Positions 45,390 to 56,530 are shown, counted from the first letter of the stretch. The stretch is 64,000 bases of DNA from Trichobilharzia regenti (GCA_944472135.2 OX235266.1:13247925-13311924), one strand, 5' to 3'. A program made the numbers and translations. Notes: a model not told the origin generated them from the sequence alone.

Positions 45390-45609
45390 GGCACTAAATA
45401 ATTGCTCAGTCAATGTACGTATATGTAATAAAAGTTATAAGGGGTAGAGTTGAAGTGGATAAATTACAAAAATATTAAAGATTGTATTATAACAAAAATG
45501 GCACTAAATAATTGATCAGTCAATGTACGTATATATGTGATAAAAGTTATAAGGGGTAGAGTTGAAGTGGATAAATTACAAACATATGAAAGATTATTCT
45601 ATAACAAAA
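45390..45609. repeat. 110-bp tandem duplication in a PLE terminal repeat
   Basis: Two consecutive copies begin ggcactaaataattg at 45390 and 45500. The other arm has one copy (about 48690-48805). Confidence 0.85.
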
Positions 45610-45731
45610 ATGTCAAGTGTTGTCTAACAAATTATGAAAATTAGGAGTACGATTACGATAAGAATGAAGATGTGAAGTGAAGTGGAAAGAATTCAAGTGG
45701 TAAAATAAAATAAAAACTAGAAAGAAAATTA

Positions 45732-47213
45732 TTATGACCAAGGTAAAGAAAGGGGTTTGACAAAACGCTTTTGAACACATAATTTAGGTTTCTGTTCATG
45801 TATAGCTAAAGCTTCGGCTATGCATAAGTGCAGAAAACGTAAACTTTTGGATCGATTGGATTTTGCCATGTATATAACTTTGAAGGATGAATCACGTGGG
45901 GCTAAATGACCAGACTCTAACAGGTGATCACAGATAGACGACTTTGCAGTTCTACGTTCGCCTTTCATTAACCAAACCGGATAGTGTTCAGCTACACGTT
46001 TTCGGAGATTACGCTTACAACGTCCAATATAAACAGCTCCACAAGAGCAAGTAAAAGAGTAAATGCACATAGATGTGGACAAAAGCGGTAATCTATCCTT
46101 GACGCATTGTCTAATCATATTTCGGCTGGTAAAAACTAGATGCAAGTCAGCTGCAGGAAAAGTACGTTTAATACATTTAGATAAACGATTTTTAATCAAT
46201 TCTGAAATGGTGTCACCTTTGAATGCAAGACTCATAAACAGTTTTTTCTTTGGTACTGTGACTTGTCTCGGGGTGGATTCTTTCTTGATGTTACGTTCAA
46301 TGAACCTTTTGGGATAACCATTATTAAGGAGATTTGATCGAAGGTTGTCTAGTTCCCTATCGATTGTCTCTGGAGAGCAGATCTTACGAATTCTGGAGCA
46401 TAAGGAGTGAATAAGATTTCTCTTTCTCCCTAAAGGTACCCAACTGTTGAAGTTAGTGTACTGCCCAGTGAATGTTGGCTTTCGGTAAATCGACCTAAGA
46501 AGCGTTCCATTCTCTCTTCTATCTAGCTTAACATCAAGAAAGTGAAACGAAGAATCCGACTCCTCTTCGATCGTGAAAAGCAAAGATGGGTGAGAACCAT
46601 TAAATATTCTAAGAAGTTCGGCAGTTGAAGTGTTTTCATCACATACAATGAAGGTATCATCAACATATCTTTTATACATAAACAGACTATCGATGGTTTC
46701 CTTTAGTGGGCCATTCTCTAAGCTAGCCATGAAAACGTCCGCTAAGAGCGGTCCTAAAGGAGACCCCATGGCGACTCCATCTCTTTGGTTGTAGATGACA
46801 TCATTAAATCTAAATTGCACATTCAGTGTGCATCTCAATAGTAGTTGTTTAAGATAATCAGTTGGTAAGCCAATGTTCATGTTATTTGATTCAATATACT
46901 CGCATAGATAGCAGATAGTGTCTACTAGTGGTACATTTGTGAACAATGAACAAATATCTAACGAAATCATATGCTTACCAGTCACATTAATTTCATCAAC
47001 ACAACTGACGAAGTCAAAAGTGTCGGAAAGACTATGTTTACATAGATTCAATCTAACTGGTTCCAGAATTTCCGCAAGCCATTTAGCGGTAGAGTGATAC
47101 GGCGAATTCAGCATATCCAATACAGGTCGCAGAGGGACATCATCTTTGTGCACCTTTGGGAGACCATATAAACGAGGGATAGTTGAACCAGATGGTTTAA
47201 GCTGTTCATACAT
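45732..47213 (-). CDS. PLE reverse transcriptase-GIY-YIG protein, 5'-truncated but open
   Basis: 493 open codons. RT blocks: STIPRLYGLPKVHK (about residues 10-23), SLDICSLFTNVP (84-95), DGVAMGSPLGPLLADVFM (145-162), the catalytic YVDDTFIV (183-190), HFLDVKL, and YRKPTFTGQYTNF. The endonuclease starts at CIYSFTCSCGAVYIGR, followed by NLRKRVAEHY and DHLLESGHL. The protein ends with AIHEQKPKLCVQKRFVKPLS. PLE RTs are related to telomerase, and the GIY-YIG domain cuts the target. The usual N-terminal part (as in 16116-16860) is missing, so this is probably not a full protein, but nothing downstream is broken. Confidence 0.93.
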   Translation of the reverse strand: MYEQLKPSGSTIPRLYGLPKVHKDDVPLRPVLDMLNSPYHSTAKWLAEILEPVRLNLCKHSLSDTFDFVSCVDEINVTGKHMISLDICSLFTNVPLVDTICYLCEYIESNNMNIGLPTDYLKQLLLRCTLNVQFRFNDVIYNQRDGVAMGSPLGPLLADVFMASLENGPLKETIDSLFMYKRYVDDTFIVCDENTSTAELLRIFNGSHPSLLFTIEEESDSSFHFLDVKLDRRENGTLLRSIYRKPTFTGQYTNFNSWVPLGRKRNLIHSLCSRIRKICSPETIDRELDNLRSNLLNNGYPKRFIERNIKKESTPRQVTVPKKKLFMSLAFKGDTISELIKNRLSKCIKRTFPAADLHLVFTSRNMIRQCVKDRLPLLSTSMCIYSFTCSCGAVYIGRCKRNLRKRVAEHYPVWLMKGERRTAKSSICDHLLESGHLAPRDSSFKVIYMAKSNRSKSLRFLHLCIAEALAIHEQKPKLCVQKRFVKPLSLPWS

Positions 47214-47248
47214 ATATGGAGTAATGATGCATTCTGGAACCAGTTAGA

Positions 47249-48568
47249 TTGAATCTATGTAAACATAGTCTTTCCGACACTTTTGACTTCGTCAGTTGTG
47301 TTGATGAAATTAATGTGACTGGTAAGCATATGATTTCGTTAGATATTTGTTCATTGTTCACAAATGTACCACTAGTAGACACTATCTGCTATCTATGCGA
47401 GTATATTGAATCAAATAACATGAACATTGGCTTACCAACTGATTATCTTAAACAACTACTATTGAGATGCACACTGAATGTGCAATTTAGATTTAATGAT
47501 GTCATCTACAACCAAAGAGATGGAGTCGCCATGGGGTCTCCTTTAGGACCGCTCTTAGCGGACGTTTTCATGGCTAGCTTAGAGAATGGCCCACTAAAGG
47601 AAACCATTGATAGTCTGTTTATGTATAAAAGATATGTTGATGATACCTTCATTGTATGTGATGAAAACACTTCAACTGCCGAACTTCTTAGAATATTTAA
47701 TGGTTCTCACCCATGTTTGCTTTTCACGATCGAAGAGGAGTCGGATTCTTCGTTTCACTTTCTTGATGTTAAGCTAGATAGAAGAGAGAATGGAACGCTT
47801 CTTAGGTCGATTTACCGAAAGCCAACATTCACTGGGCAGTACACTAACTTCAACAGTTGGGTACCTTTAGGGAGAAAGAGAAATCTTATTCACTCCTTAT
47901 GCTCCAGAATTCGTAAGATCTGCTCTCCAGAGACAATCGATAGGGAACTAGACAACCTTCGATCAAATCTCCTTAATAATGGTTATCCCAAAAGGTTCAT
48001 TGAACGTAACATCAAGAAAGAATCCACCCCGAGACAAGTCACAGTACCAAAGAAAAAACTGTTTATCAGTCTTGCATTCAAAGGTGACACCATTTCAGAA
48101 TTGATTAAAAATCGTTTATCTAAATGTATTAAACGTACTTTTCCTGCAGCTGACTTGCATCTAGTTTTTACCAGCCGAAATATGATTAGACAATGCGTCA
48201 AGGATAGATTACCGCTTTTGTCCACATCTATGTGCATTTACTCTTTTACTTGCTCTTGTGGAGCTGTTTATATTGGACGTTGTAAGCGTAATCTCTGAAA
48301 ACGTGTAGCTGAACACTATCCGGTTTGGTTAATGAAAGGCGAACGTAGAACTGCAAAGTCGTCTATCTGTGATCACCTGTTAGAGTCTGGTCATTTAGCC
48401 CCACGTGATTCATCCTTCAAAGTTATATACATGGCAAAATCCAATCGATCCAAAAGTTTACGTTTTCTGCACTTATGCATAGCCGAAGCTTTAGCTATAC
48501 ATGAACAGAAACCTAAATTATGTGTTCAAAAGCGTTTTGTCAAACCCCTTTCTTTACCTTGGTCATAA
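47249..48568 (+). pseudogene. Second PLE RT-GIY-YIG arm, one nonsense change
   Basis: Same protein from NLCKHSLSDTFDF onward, nearly identical to the left arm (HPCLLF for HPSLLF, KLFISLAF for KLFMSLAF). A single CGA-to-TGA change near 48296 truncates it just after CKRNL in the GIY-YIG domain. The frame continues in 48332-48568 to the normal end. The RT catalytic YVDD is intact. Confidence 0.92.
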
Positions 48569-48836
48569 TAATTTTCTTTCTAGTTTTTATTTTATTTTAC
48601 CACTTGAATTCTTTCCACTTCACTTCACATCTTCATTCTTATCGTAATCGTACTCCTAATTTTCATAATTTGTTAGACAACACTTGACATTTTTGTTATA
48701 GAATAATCTTTCATATGTTTGTAATTTATCCACTTCAACTCTACCCCTTATAACTTTTATCACATATATACGTACATTGACTGAGCAATTATTTAGTGCC
48801 ACTTAATAACCTTTTTCTGTAATATAAATACGACTG

Positions 48837-48885
48837 TACAGCTTGAAAATGAAGTCGTTGAAAAGAAATTTCTTCGCTGAACTAA
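48837..48885 (+). ncRNA. Hammerhead-like motif at PLE dimer end
   Basis: Forward: GTACAGC, gttGAAA, palindrome AGAAATTTCT, TC, then GCTGAAC, giving stem I CAGC/GCTG. The first core box is eroded (TTGAAAATGA). It is mirrored on the minus strand at 45308-45356. Confidence 0.45.
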
Positions 48886-48904
48886 ACTATACTCATTCAA
48901 AGGA

Positions 48905-49400
48905 GTTCCTACAGCCATTATCCCTCCCTTGTTGGTCCATTAAGACATAACCAACTAATGACTATTACACCACCCTTCTTTATATTTTCAACCCCTTTCT
49001 TATCATCCCTTTATCTTATCACATCTTCATTATAAACCTGCTTCATTTACTTCCCTTACAATCTAACATTACTTAATCCGTTCATTTCTTTGAACTAGCC
49101 TTTATCGACTACTTCCACCTGAACATTTGTTTGTTTAATCATGCTGTTTTTCAATATTCGTGTTATAACAGATTGCCTCACTTTTTCATCCTTATTATTG
49201 ATAAGACCATTATTACTACTATTATGACTAATTGCACAATTTATATTCACCATCTTATTATCCTGTAGGCAAAACATCATGATTGGTTTATATTTGAATT
49301 TTATTTGTAAACTTATGTATATTGGAGTTAAGCCTGATAAGATCTAATTGAAAACACAATAATGTTCGCTTAAATGTGTTGTTCTAAATTTCACCATAGG
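48905..49400 (+). mobile_element. Older PLE, right part (3' UTR and terminal repeat)
   Basis: Continuation of 44380-45255 after the nested dimer. 49200-49385 is the forward terminal repeat; agcctgataagatctaattgaaaac resembles an eroded hammerhead core. Confidence 0.65.
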
Positions 49401-49559
49401 AATATTTAATATAATAAAATAATCAATTAACTCACTGAATGTTTTGATATAATTCACTAAGGTGAAAAATAAGCCGCATGAATATGTATACTAAAGTCAC
49501 TGGTATTTTGACCTTAAAGATGAAATTCGCACAAAAGCCCGCAGAGAAAAATATTAGAA
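49401..49559. other. Non-coding stretch
   Basis: Nothing recognised. Confidence 0.4.
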
Positions 49560-50199
49560 AATGATCATAATTGTCTTTTTTCATTAATTCATTATTATGT
49601 ATTTGTCGATGAGTTGAGCCAATGGAGATATTTATTATCTAAAATAAATGATTTGTAGGACATGTCTTACAAGGACACTCTGAAAGAAGTAACAATGGTG
49701 TTTGATAATATTTTAGATATATTAGACTAGAGTATAAAACCGTGCATTGATAGTTATGTGGTAAAGCACTGGAAAACTGCACACGTGGAGTGGGATTTGA
49801 TCCTCGACAGACACACTGCCTTGTCTCTTCTACAATATGGTAATCCCAGTAAAAACGCCGTATGAAAAAGTATAATATACATGCTCTAGAAACATAGAAA
49901 ACCTAAGCATGGAGCCGTAAATCCTCATCAATATGCAAATGAATATTAATAAAGAAGGTTAAACAGACAGAAGCCCAAGGTGAGTAACACATGAAACTTA
50001 CTATTTCTATCCTTTTTCTATCAAAGAAAGCATTTTGTCCTGAATATTGTCTCAAGAACGACTAAATCACAGAAAATGAGCAGTTATCAAACGTTCATTT
50101 TGTTAACCAGACGATCATTTTGCTTTTCAATACAAAAATATGAAGTGTGAGATAACACGAAATATATTTTAGTATGTATTCACACCTTTACGGGATTTG
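49560..50199. repeat. Segmental-duplication spacer upstream of MEG-c, with SINE E (E2 at 49745-49960)
   Basis: Counterpart of 21150-22395. The SINE E head (cgtgcattgatagttatgtggtaaagc, B box GGGATTTGATCC) is present in both. Confidence 0.7.
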
Positions 50200-51869
50200 C
50201 GTGACCCACCGAGCGTCTTAAAGAACTTCTCCTGAATGCTAAATTCTATTTCAACAACGAAATATATCGCCAAAAGTATGGTATACTATGGGCTCACCCT
50301 AGGCCGATTGCTTGCAGATTTCTACATGGCAAAAACTCAAAACATATGCCTGAAGAAAATGATCGATACTTTTGAAATTTATAAGAGATACTTCTACAAC
50401 ACATTAATTATCGCCAACAATGAAGACAATCCAGACGACATCCTGGAGTCGTTTAACAACTGCCACCCCGCAATTCAGTTCACGCTAGAAAAAGTGTCCA
50501 ACTCCAAAATATCCTTTCTTGACGTCCAGCTAACAAGACGAGAACAGAATGGAAGACTGAAAAGATCTATCCACAGAAAGTCGACATGGAACGGATAGCT
50601 TACTAACTTTCACATTTGGGTACCCCTAAACACCAAACGAAACCTGATTCTTTCACTCAGCTACAGAGTACGCAAAAGTTTTACCTCGGACACCGTAGAA
50701 GATGAACTGGACAATCTCAAGGGAATCCTCGTCGATAAATGTTATCAAGAAAGATTTATTACAGAATCATTGAATCCTAGACCACAAAAGCCGCCATTGC
50801 CTAACGTCCCCAAAAAACCACTCTACATAAACCTTCAATTCAATGGAGATATATCTGCGGAAACACTAAAATATCAACTGTCGCGTTCACTCAAGAAGAC
50901 CTTCTTCGCATCTGAAGTACGAATAACTTTCTCCACAAAACCTATAATTCATGTAAACGTGAAGGATAAGCTACCACTGCTGCCCTCATCAATGTGTATT
51001 ATCAATTGCAAGGCTCGTGTGGAGCCAGGTATGTTGGCCGTACCCAGCGTTTGCCTTCCAAGCGTATCACAGAACACTTACCAACATGGTTTTACAAAAG
51101 AGGAAAACGATGTCCCCGCAGCTCCATCTTAGAACTTCTGAAAGAATCCGGACACCAAGCTGCACCCGAAACAAACTTCAAAGTCGTCTACAGAGTGAGA
51201 AGTAGTCTTCCTAAAGGTGCACGAATAAGACTTATTCAAACTACAGAAGCAATGGTGATTTACATGCTAAGCCCTTAACTCTGCATACAGAAGAAGTTCA
51301 TTCAATCACTTCACTTGCACTGGACTTAATCTATCTTATTACCCGTCAAGTAAGTTCTACCTAATCTTTTTTTGCTGCCTCTTCATTAGTATTATTTTGT
51401 CTTCGCAGTGGTAATATTTTGCATATTCAACTTTCTTGTTCTCTACCACCACCCGATTTAATTTCTGCACTTCACTACCACTGTTACTTACTTAACCAAA
51501 GGTCACTTTCTAGTCATTCATGTTACGTCATCAGACTTATTTGCTAAATTCCAGTTCTAATTTAAATAGGATTATTCTCTACCCTACTTCAACTTAGTGT
51601 CTACCTGTAATTATCTCTGTTGCTACTCTGACCTAAGTTGAAACACTTTGGTCAATTATATTACGTGATCTAACTTACTAACTAACTCAATCTTACTTTA
51701 GTTGCTGTCTAATTAACCTTGTTTCTATGTTAAACCATTCTTTTACTACCTGATCAGTTATCTAAACTTGACAAGCCTCATGTAAACACACAAATAATTA
51801 TAAATAAATGCGATTATACAGCTGTGTGAATGAATTCGCCAAAAATTGTCTCTTCGTTGAACGTCCTCT
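50200..51869 (+). mobile_element. PLE, 5'-truncated, with 13-bp target duplication
   Basis: Starts in the RT (KELLLNAKFYFNNEI-like, then LGRLLADFYMAK). The catalytic box is lost: KRYFYNTLIIAN where YVDDTLIIAN is expected. Frame 50770-50990 covers the connector, and GIY-YIG follows in another frame (50994-51278: GSCGARYVGRTQRL, SKRITEHLPTWF). The 3' UTR and terminal repeat run to 51869. TTTAC(G/A)GGATTTG flanks it (50187-50199, 51870-51882), and the paralogous empty site is 22383-22395. Confidence 0.9.
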
Positions 51870-51996
51870 TTTACAGGATTTGTTCAGTGTTCTGATTTCA
51901 CAGGAAAGAGTATCCCAGATATGAATGTCTAAATGAATTTGGTCTTGACAAAATTATGACATAAATTTCTCATATTATTATTTTATTCTTTTACGT

Positions 51997-52175
51997 ATAC
52001 GAGCTTACCTTGTAACCGGAATATCCTGTGTTCGAACCCTGGTGGTGGTTGCGTACCGCCCATGTTTCCCAAACGAGGATGTAACGGCTGTCCAATACTC
52101 CCTGGTGTATTTTCAATGGTTCTCTAACTGATATCACTCCGTAGTAAAACTCGTATAAACCAATTTCAAACTTGC
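51997..52175 (+). repeat. SINE B copy (B5)
   Basis: tRNA-like B box GTTCGAACCC near 52030-52040, decayed hammerhead zone (tttcccaaacgaggatgtaacggctgtcc), then tttcaatggttctctaactg. It is shared with the inverted duplicate at 37840-38015. Confidence 0.75.
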
Positions 52176-52523
52176 AAACCCGATCTTGAAAATTCACTGG
52201 TTCAGCCATTTCAATTATGTCGACATTACGCCCCATACTACTTATTCTCAACAGTAGTGTACAATACACCGTAAATATCTGCATGCTGGCAAATACACAC
52301 AGCAGCTCATACTAGTTTCGACTTCATTCGTAATTCAACTTATGCGTGGTGTATAGTGCAGATAGTGACTTACTCATGTGATGCTTGTGAGTCATTGAGC
52401 AAATTACTGTTTCACGAAATTTTGCAGGTGAATCGAATAAATCATGTGAACAGCGTTGTTTGAAATACAATTGGTTTTAATTGATAATCTTGTCACTCGA
52501 TAATAATTATTGGATAAAAGGTG

Positions 52524-52533
52524 AATAAATAGG
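52524..52533 (+). promoter_or_regulatory. TATA-like box of MEG-c
   Basis: AATAAATAGG 46 bp before the ATG at 52570, matching MEG-a and MEG-b in spacing. Confidence 0.65.
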
Positions 52534-52569
52534 ACGTTTCGCTGATATCATTGCCTTCATTTTTCAACT

Positions 52570-52648
52570 ATGCAGCGCTATCTGAATATTTTGTTGCTTA
52601 GTTTTGCAGTACTCATCCTGTGCAGCAGCGAAGTAGCTGGTTCATCAC
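52570..52648 (+). CDS. MEG-c exon 1: signal peptide exon of a micro-exon gene
   Basis: 79 nt encoding MQRYLNILLLSFAVLILC and then SSEVAGSS, a clear signal peptide, followed by donor GTGAGT. It differs from MEG-a at a handful of residues and keeps all splice features. MEG-c has the most complete downstream structure of the three (exons at 53350 and 56364). The product would be a small secreted protein. The remaining exons and stop were not found, as expected when exons are tiny. Confidence 0.85.
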
Positions 52649-53349
52649 GTGAGTTCTCATATGATATTCATATAACCTTCGTAATTCTTTGTTTCATCAA
52701 TATTTTTGATGATGTTTTGGCCAGAATAGTTGTGAATACAATTTAGTATATAGCAAAACACATAAAGTAGAATAGAACTGTTCATTAAATCACTGTCTGA
52801 ATCGCGTTTCAAATGAAATATGTCGACTATAAATGTAGACTTACAGTGGATGAGTTCGAATTTGGAAACGGTTGGAATTATTTTAATTAAGTTGAATAGT
52901 TATCTGATTGACCTTTTGACTCGAAACCATCAGGGTCACCTTTTTATCTTGAGTCTACTAAACAAGCGGGAAGTGGAAATAGTTGCCTAGTGAGGTGTGC
53001 AAATTATCCTGGAATATTTGAAACGTGAAATATAACTCTGTGGCTTCAAGATCTAGGAATATTTATCGTTTTGCTTAGCTTTAGAAACTATTACTGCTTT
53101 CAAATACATCTCAAATATCTCAGTCTTTGTTTTGCTGAGCTTTTAAAGACACAAGGAAAAGCCGAAATGCCTCAGGAATGATTTGTTTCGTCTCTGTTTT
53201 CTGTGTAATATTTGTTCCTTGATTCAAGCTGAGTCATGTGACCTCATAATCAATGGAAATAACTTAACAGACCATATTATCCTTTTGTTCTATACCTTCT
53301 GTTTTCGTCGTACAATAAATGCTTGTTTTGATTATTTAACATTTTGCAG

Positions 53350-53358
53350 TTTTTGAAA
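53350..53358 (+). CDS. MEG-c 9-nt micro-exon 2
   Basis: TTTTTGAAA between acceptor ttatttaacattttgcag and donor GTGAGT; with the leftover C of exon 1 it reads L-F-E. Homologous to micro-exons in MEG-a and MEG-b. Confidence 0.75.
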
Positions 53359-54547
53359 GTGAGTTTTATTTGTCCTGTTTCTGAGTCTTATTTGAACTTA
53401 TCAAAAGAGGAAGTTAATTTCATAAACTTTCCTCCACTGATACTTTATGCTTCCAGTGGAATAAACGGCTCCGAGGTACAGCTTAGAAGTATCCGTAGCA
53501 GTAGTTTCTTATATTTTCACGGTGCGGAATTGTTAGCCTCATATACACTCTTTTCTATTTTCCGGCCTAACCTACGGCCTATCGAGGTTTATGGGTGAAT
53601 CACATGGGGTCAAACCTCAGACCATTTAGGTGGTCTTTGATAATGACCATTATTACGAAATCCTACCATGTTCTGATATTATAACTGAACACTTTTCATC
53701 GGTACAGTTATGATGTGAGGGTAGAAGAAGAATATCATTTGCTGAACTATATTGTTTTTCTTGTTTCAGTGGACAGACTTTGCTCCACATCCTTTCCACA
53801 CAGTCACATACTGTATACTCCATTCATCTTCTGATATATTCAGATTCCATTCTATGGCCTGGTGACTGTGAGATCAGCGCATTAGAGAACCAGGATAAGA
53901 AGCCATATGAAGCACATAGTACAACTATTCAGTACTTGCTTGACAGTAATTATGTCTCAGATATGTAGGGGGTTTTCATGCTCTTGGAAGACGGTGATTG
54001 ATTAATTCATGAAAAATGTGAAAAACTCAAGATGAATGCTAATATTTTCACATTACAGAAACATCAAATTGAAATTTTTAATTATTTTGAATTGACTTCC
54101 ATTCTCAAAATTATTTCTGTCTGACATTCAGGAAAATTTTCTGGTATCATTTCACGTCTTTCTTAGGCATTGTGAAGTAAACAAACACGTGTACTAAGAA
54201 GCAAATTTTATAAGAACCAATTGTATCTGTGAGATAATATATAATAAAAGATGCCAGACAAAGGCCTCTCTGTGAAGTCCCTTTCCTCTGCCTTATCAGA
54301 CAGCTACATTGGTCACCAGCAATATTTTACTGATTATTCAGTAAATATCGGAGAGTTTAGTGCTCAAATCAGTGAGTATGTACACATTTATGACTGTACA
54401 TAGAGCACTCTTTCATAAAAGTTTGTCCACGAAAACTTACATTAGGGTGTGCCTTAGTCGTAAACCTTCGAATTTATGTTCTCGTTTCATCATGTCGCCC
54501 TGTCTGCATTGTATATGTATCGTGTCTATCGCTTTCGGCAGATACTA
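53359..54547. other. MEG-c intron
   Basis: No exon could be fixed. A strong acceptor (tttttcttgtttcag, ending 53769) is followed by an open frame, but no good donor follows at a plausible distance. Confidence 0.45.
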
Positions 54548-54790
54548 TGCGTCGGTTGCACAGAGGTAGAATGCTCATCAGCCACGTAGGTGGTTCGCTG
54601 TCCCATCCCAGGCTAACTCATACCTGTACTTCACTAAGCCAGTGATAAGACTGATAAAGAGGGAAGGGTGGGCATTAGATTAGCAGTCCCATCCAGTAGA
54701 CGTAAATGTTACTGCTACCGAAACTTCAGAGCTCTAGTTCGTAGCACTATGTTCCACTGAGAACCTAAATGAATCTTATAATAATAATGA
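54548..54790 (+). repeat. SINE F: tRNA head with RTE-like body and RTE 3' tail
   Basis: tRNA-like head (gcgtcggttgcacagaggtagaatg; a weak B-box region follows). The body (gataaagagggaagggtggg..., then gctaccgaaacttcag) resembles the RTE 5' UTR at 37250-37330. The last 60 bp (cactatgttccactgagaacc, then aataataat) equal the 3' end of RTE elements. This is a SINE that could borrow RTE machinery through its tail. Confidence 0.75.
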
Positions 54791-56363
54791 ATAATGATAT
54801 TGTTTTATTTTATTTCACTGATATAATACATTGTATTCGATTATGTTTAATTTATTTATGAGTTTAGAACTCGGTAAAATTTTTGAAAGTGGTGTATGGT
54901 AAGAAGTTTTTATAAATCTGTGTAATTTTCAAAGATGATTAACCGAATATAGTAATTTAAGCCTTAATAAAACACGATCAATAAGGCCAATTCAACTTAA
55001 GTGATAGCATCTGCAACGCAGGATGGGATCTTTGATCTTGCTTTGCAAGTCTCTCAGAAGTAAATTTGTGGAATAAAATGGTTAACATCAAAATAGATTT
55101 TATGGTATTACACACGCAAATTCTCCTATAGTAAGTAATTAAAGAAAAGAGTGATGATATCTCAGTTACCATGGTATCTTGGTTGCAAATATACGAATTT
55201 AGTTTCAAGTGTTCGACAGCGATAGCTCCAGTGAACAGTTAGAAGTTTTTCAATTCCCTTTTGGTTCATTATGCAGAAGAAATTACAAGCATCTACCTGT
55301 TTTCAGTTGTGGAAATGTTGAATAGAAGGGTAGGAATCGATGGGATATTCCTCTTGACATAGGTCTTGAGAGTTCAATATGAGGAACTTCAGCACCGAAG
55401 CATTAGGCTGGAATCTGACGTCTCATGAAAATTACCTTTTGTCAACTCTGTTATCAGTAAGTGATTATTCTTATTACCGCTACTCATTAGGAAATGGGAA
55501 AATGAATTTTAATGATGCATCACTTATCCCGTCATCCCTGGTTTTCAACTGCTTTTGCGATGATACCAGTATGTCATAAAATGTGCAGTGAAAACATTTA
55601 CAGTGGCCTGTTGTCAGCGTATATCGTTACTGTAGAAAAAAACCATATTTACGTGCATCCAAATACATGAACAACCTTGTAAGGGACTTAATAGTTAGCT
55701 TGGTAACGGTATAAATTTATCCGAATAAAAACACACGTTTGTGAAATAATAATGTAACTGTGATTCATATAAACTCTGATCAAGATTTGACGAGACAGCT
55801 GCAAAATAATTGAGCGTTGAGTGCGAAGTAGACATTTATAAAATTATATTTGTGAAATCTCAGCGAAATTGAAATAAATAATTCTCCACCACATGACCAA
55901 TATTATTTAAATGTAACAGTATATTATAAAATTAAATTTAGCGGTTTACAGAAATTCATGGTTCCTTGGTGATATAGTTTAAGTCCACTAGTAGAAGCTT
56001 TGCACTGGTTGTAGTATAGTCTTCGGATGAGGATTAGAGGTTCCCTTCAGAACACAAAGGACACAACATGGTGAGTAGTAAAGTAAGTAAACAGTATCGA
56101 TCGGTGAAGGGATCAATCGATGATCAGCTATCTGTATTTTAGATTGCACTCCAAAGTTATACACAAATGTTTTACAATGAATAGTTTCAAACAAAAGTTA
56201 CGTACAACGACTCCATTTTTAATATGTAACAAAACACTGTACAGTCATATTTTCTCAGACGCCGCAACCTTAGTTCAACACTTTTGAATATAATCAATAA
56301 GATGGTATTATGAACATATGAAAAGTGATATTTTTAAAAATTAACTTTGATTTTATATTCTAG
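54791..56363. other. MEG-c intron, partly homologous to MEG-a intron
   Basis: 55385-55590 aligns with 20450-20660, and 56268-56284 (ccttagttcaacactt) with 20763-20780. No gene is recognised in the remainder. Confidence 0.5.
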
Positions 56364-56384
56364 GGGATGGCTCCAGTGGTTACT
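56364..56384 (+). CDS. MEG-c 21-nt micro-exon 3
   Basis: The 21-nt exon starting GGGATGGCTCC lies between acceptor ttttatattctag and donor GTAAGT. In phase with the preceding exons it reads R-D-G-S-S-G-Y. The length is a multiple of three, as in most micro-exons, so it could be skipped without a frame shift. Confidence 0.7.
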
Positions 56385-56417
56385 GTAAGTGTTTTTTTAT
56401 GTAAAGCGAGGTTAACT

Positions 56418-56530
56418 TGATATCTATGGTCGGCCTGCAAAATTCGGGCTACCGGTATCCATGCTGAAAATTTCATACTTGTACCAAAAATACAGTGTGG
56501 AATCAAGCTGTAAATCAAAAATTAAAAAAA
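56418..56530 (+). repeat. SINE C copy lacking the tRNA head (C2)
   Basis: Starts at tatctatggtcggcctg and matches the body and tail of 12918-13112. It is 5'-truncated just 33 bp after the MEG-c micro-exon. Confidence 0.8.

Larger units (their letters stand above)
45268..48892. mobile_element. Large palindromic PLE inverted dimer
   Basis: Two head-to-head copies of one PLE. Left arm 45300-47069 (minus) is the near-perfect reverse complement of right arm 47231-48895 (plus), with a 161-nt loop (47070-47230) that extends only the left copy. The left arm carries an extra 110-bp tandem duplication in its terminal repeat (45390-45499 and 45500-45609). The whole is flanked by a 12-bp duplication and lies inside an older PLE. 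The arms differ at very few bases, so the event is recent. Confidence 0.92.

Noticed and set aside
53770..53802. 33-nt candidate exon after a strong acceptor in MEG-c
   Set aside because: The only donor giving 33 nt is GTCACA, which is poor, and there is no match in MEG-a or MEG-b.
55393..55456. Possible MEG-c exon between ttcag and GTAAGT, with a MEG-a counterpart at about 20466-20513
   Set aside because: The two candidates differ in length (about 64 and 48 nt), neither keeps frame in both genes, and similarity continues evenly into the flanks, as for duplicated intron.
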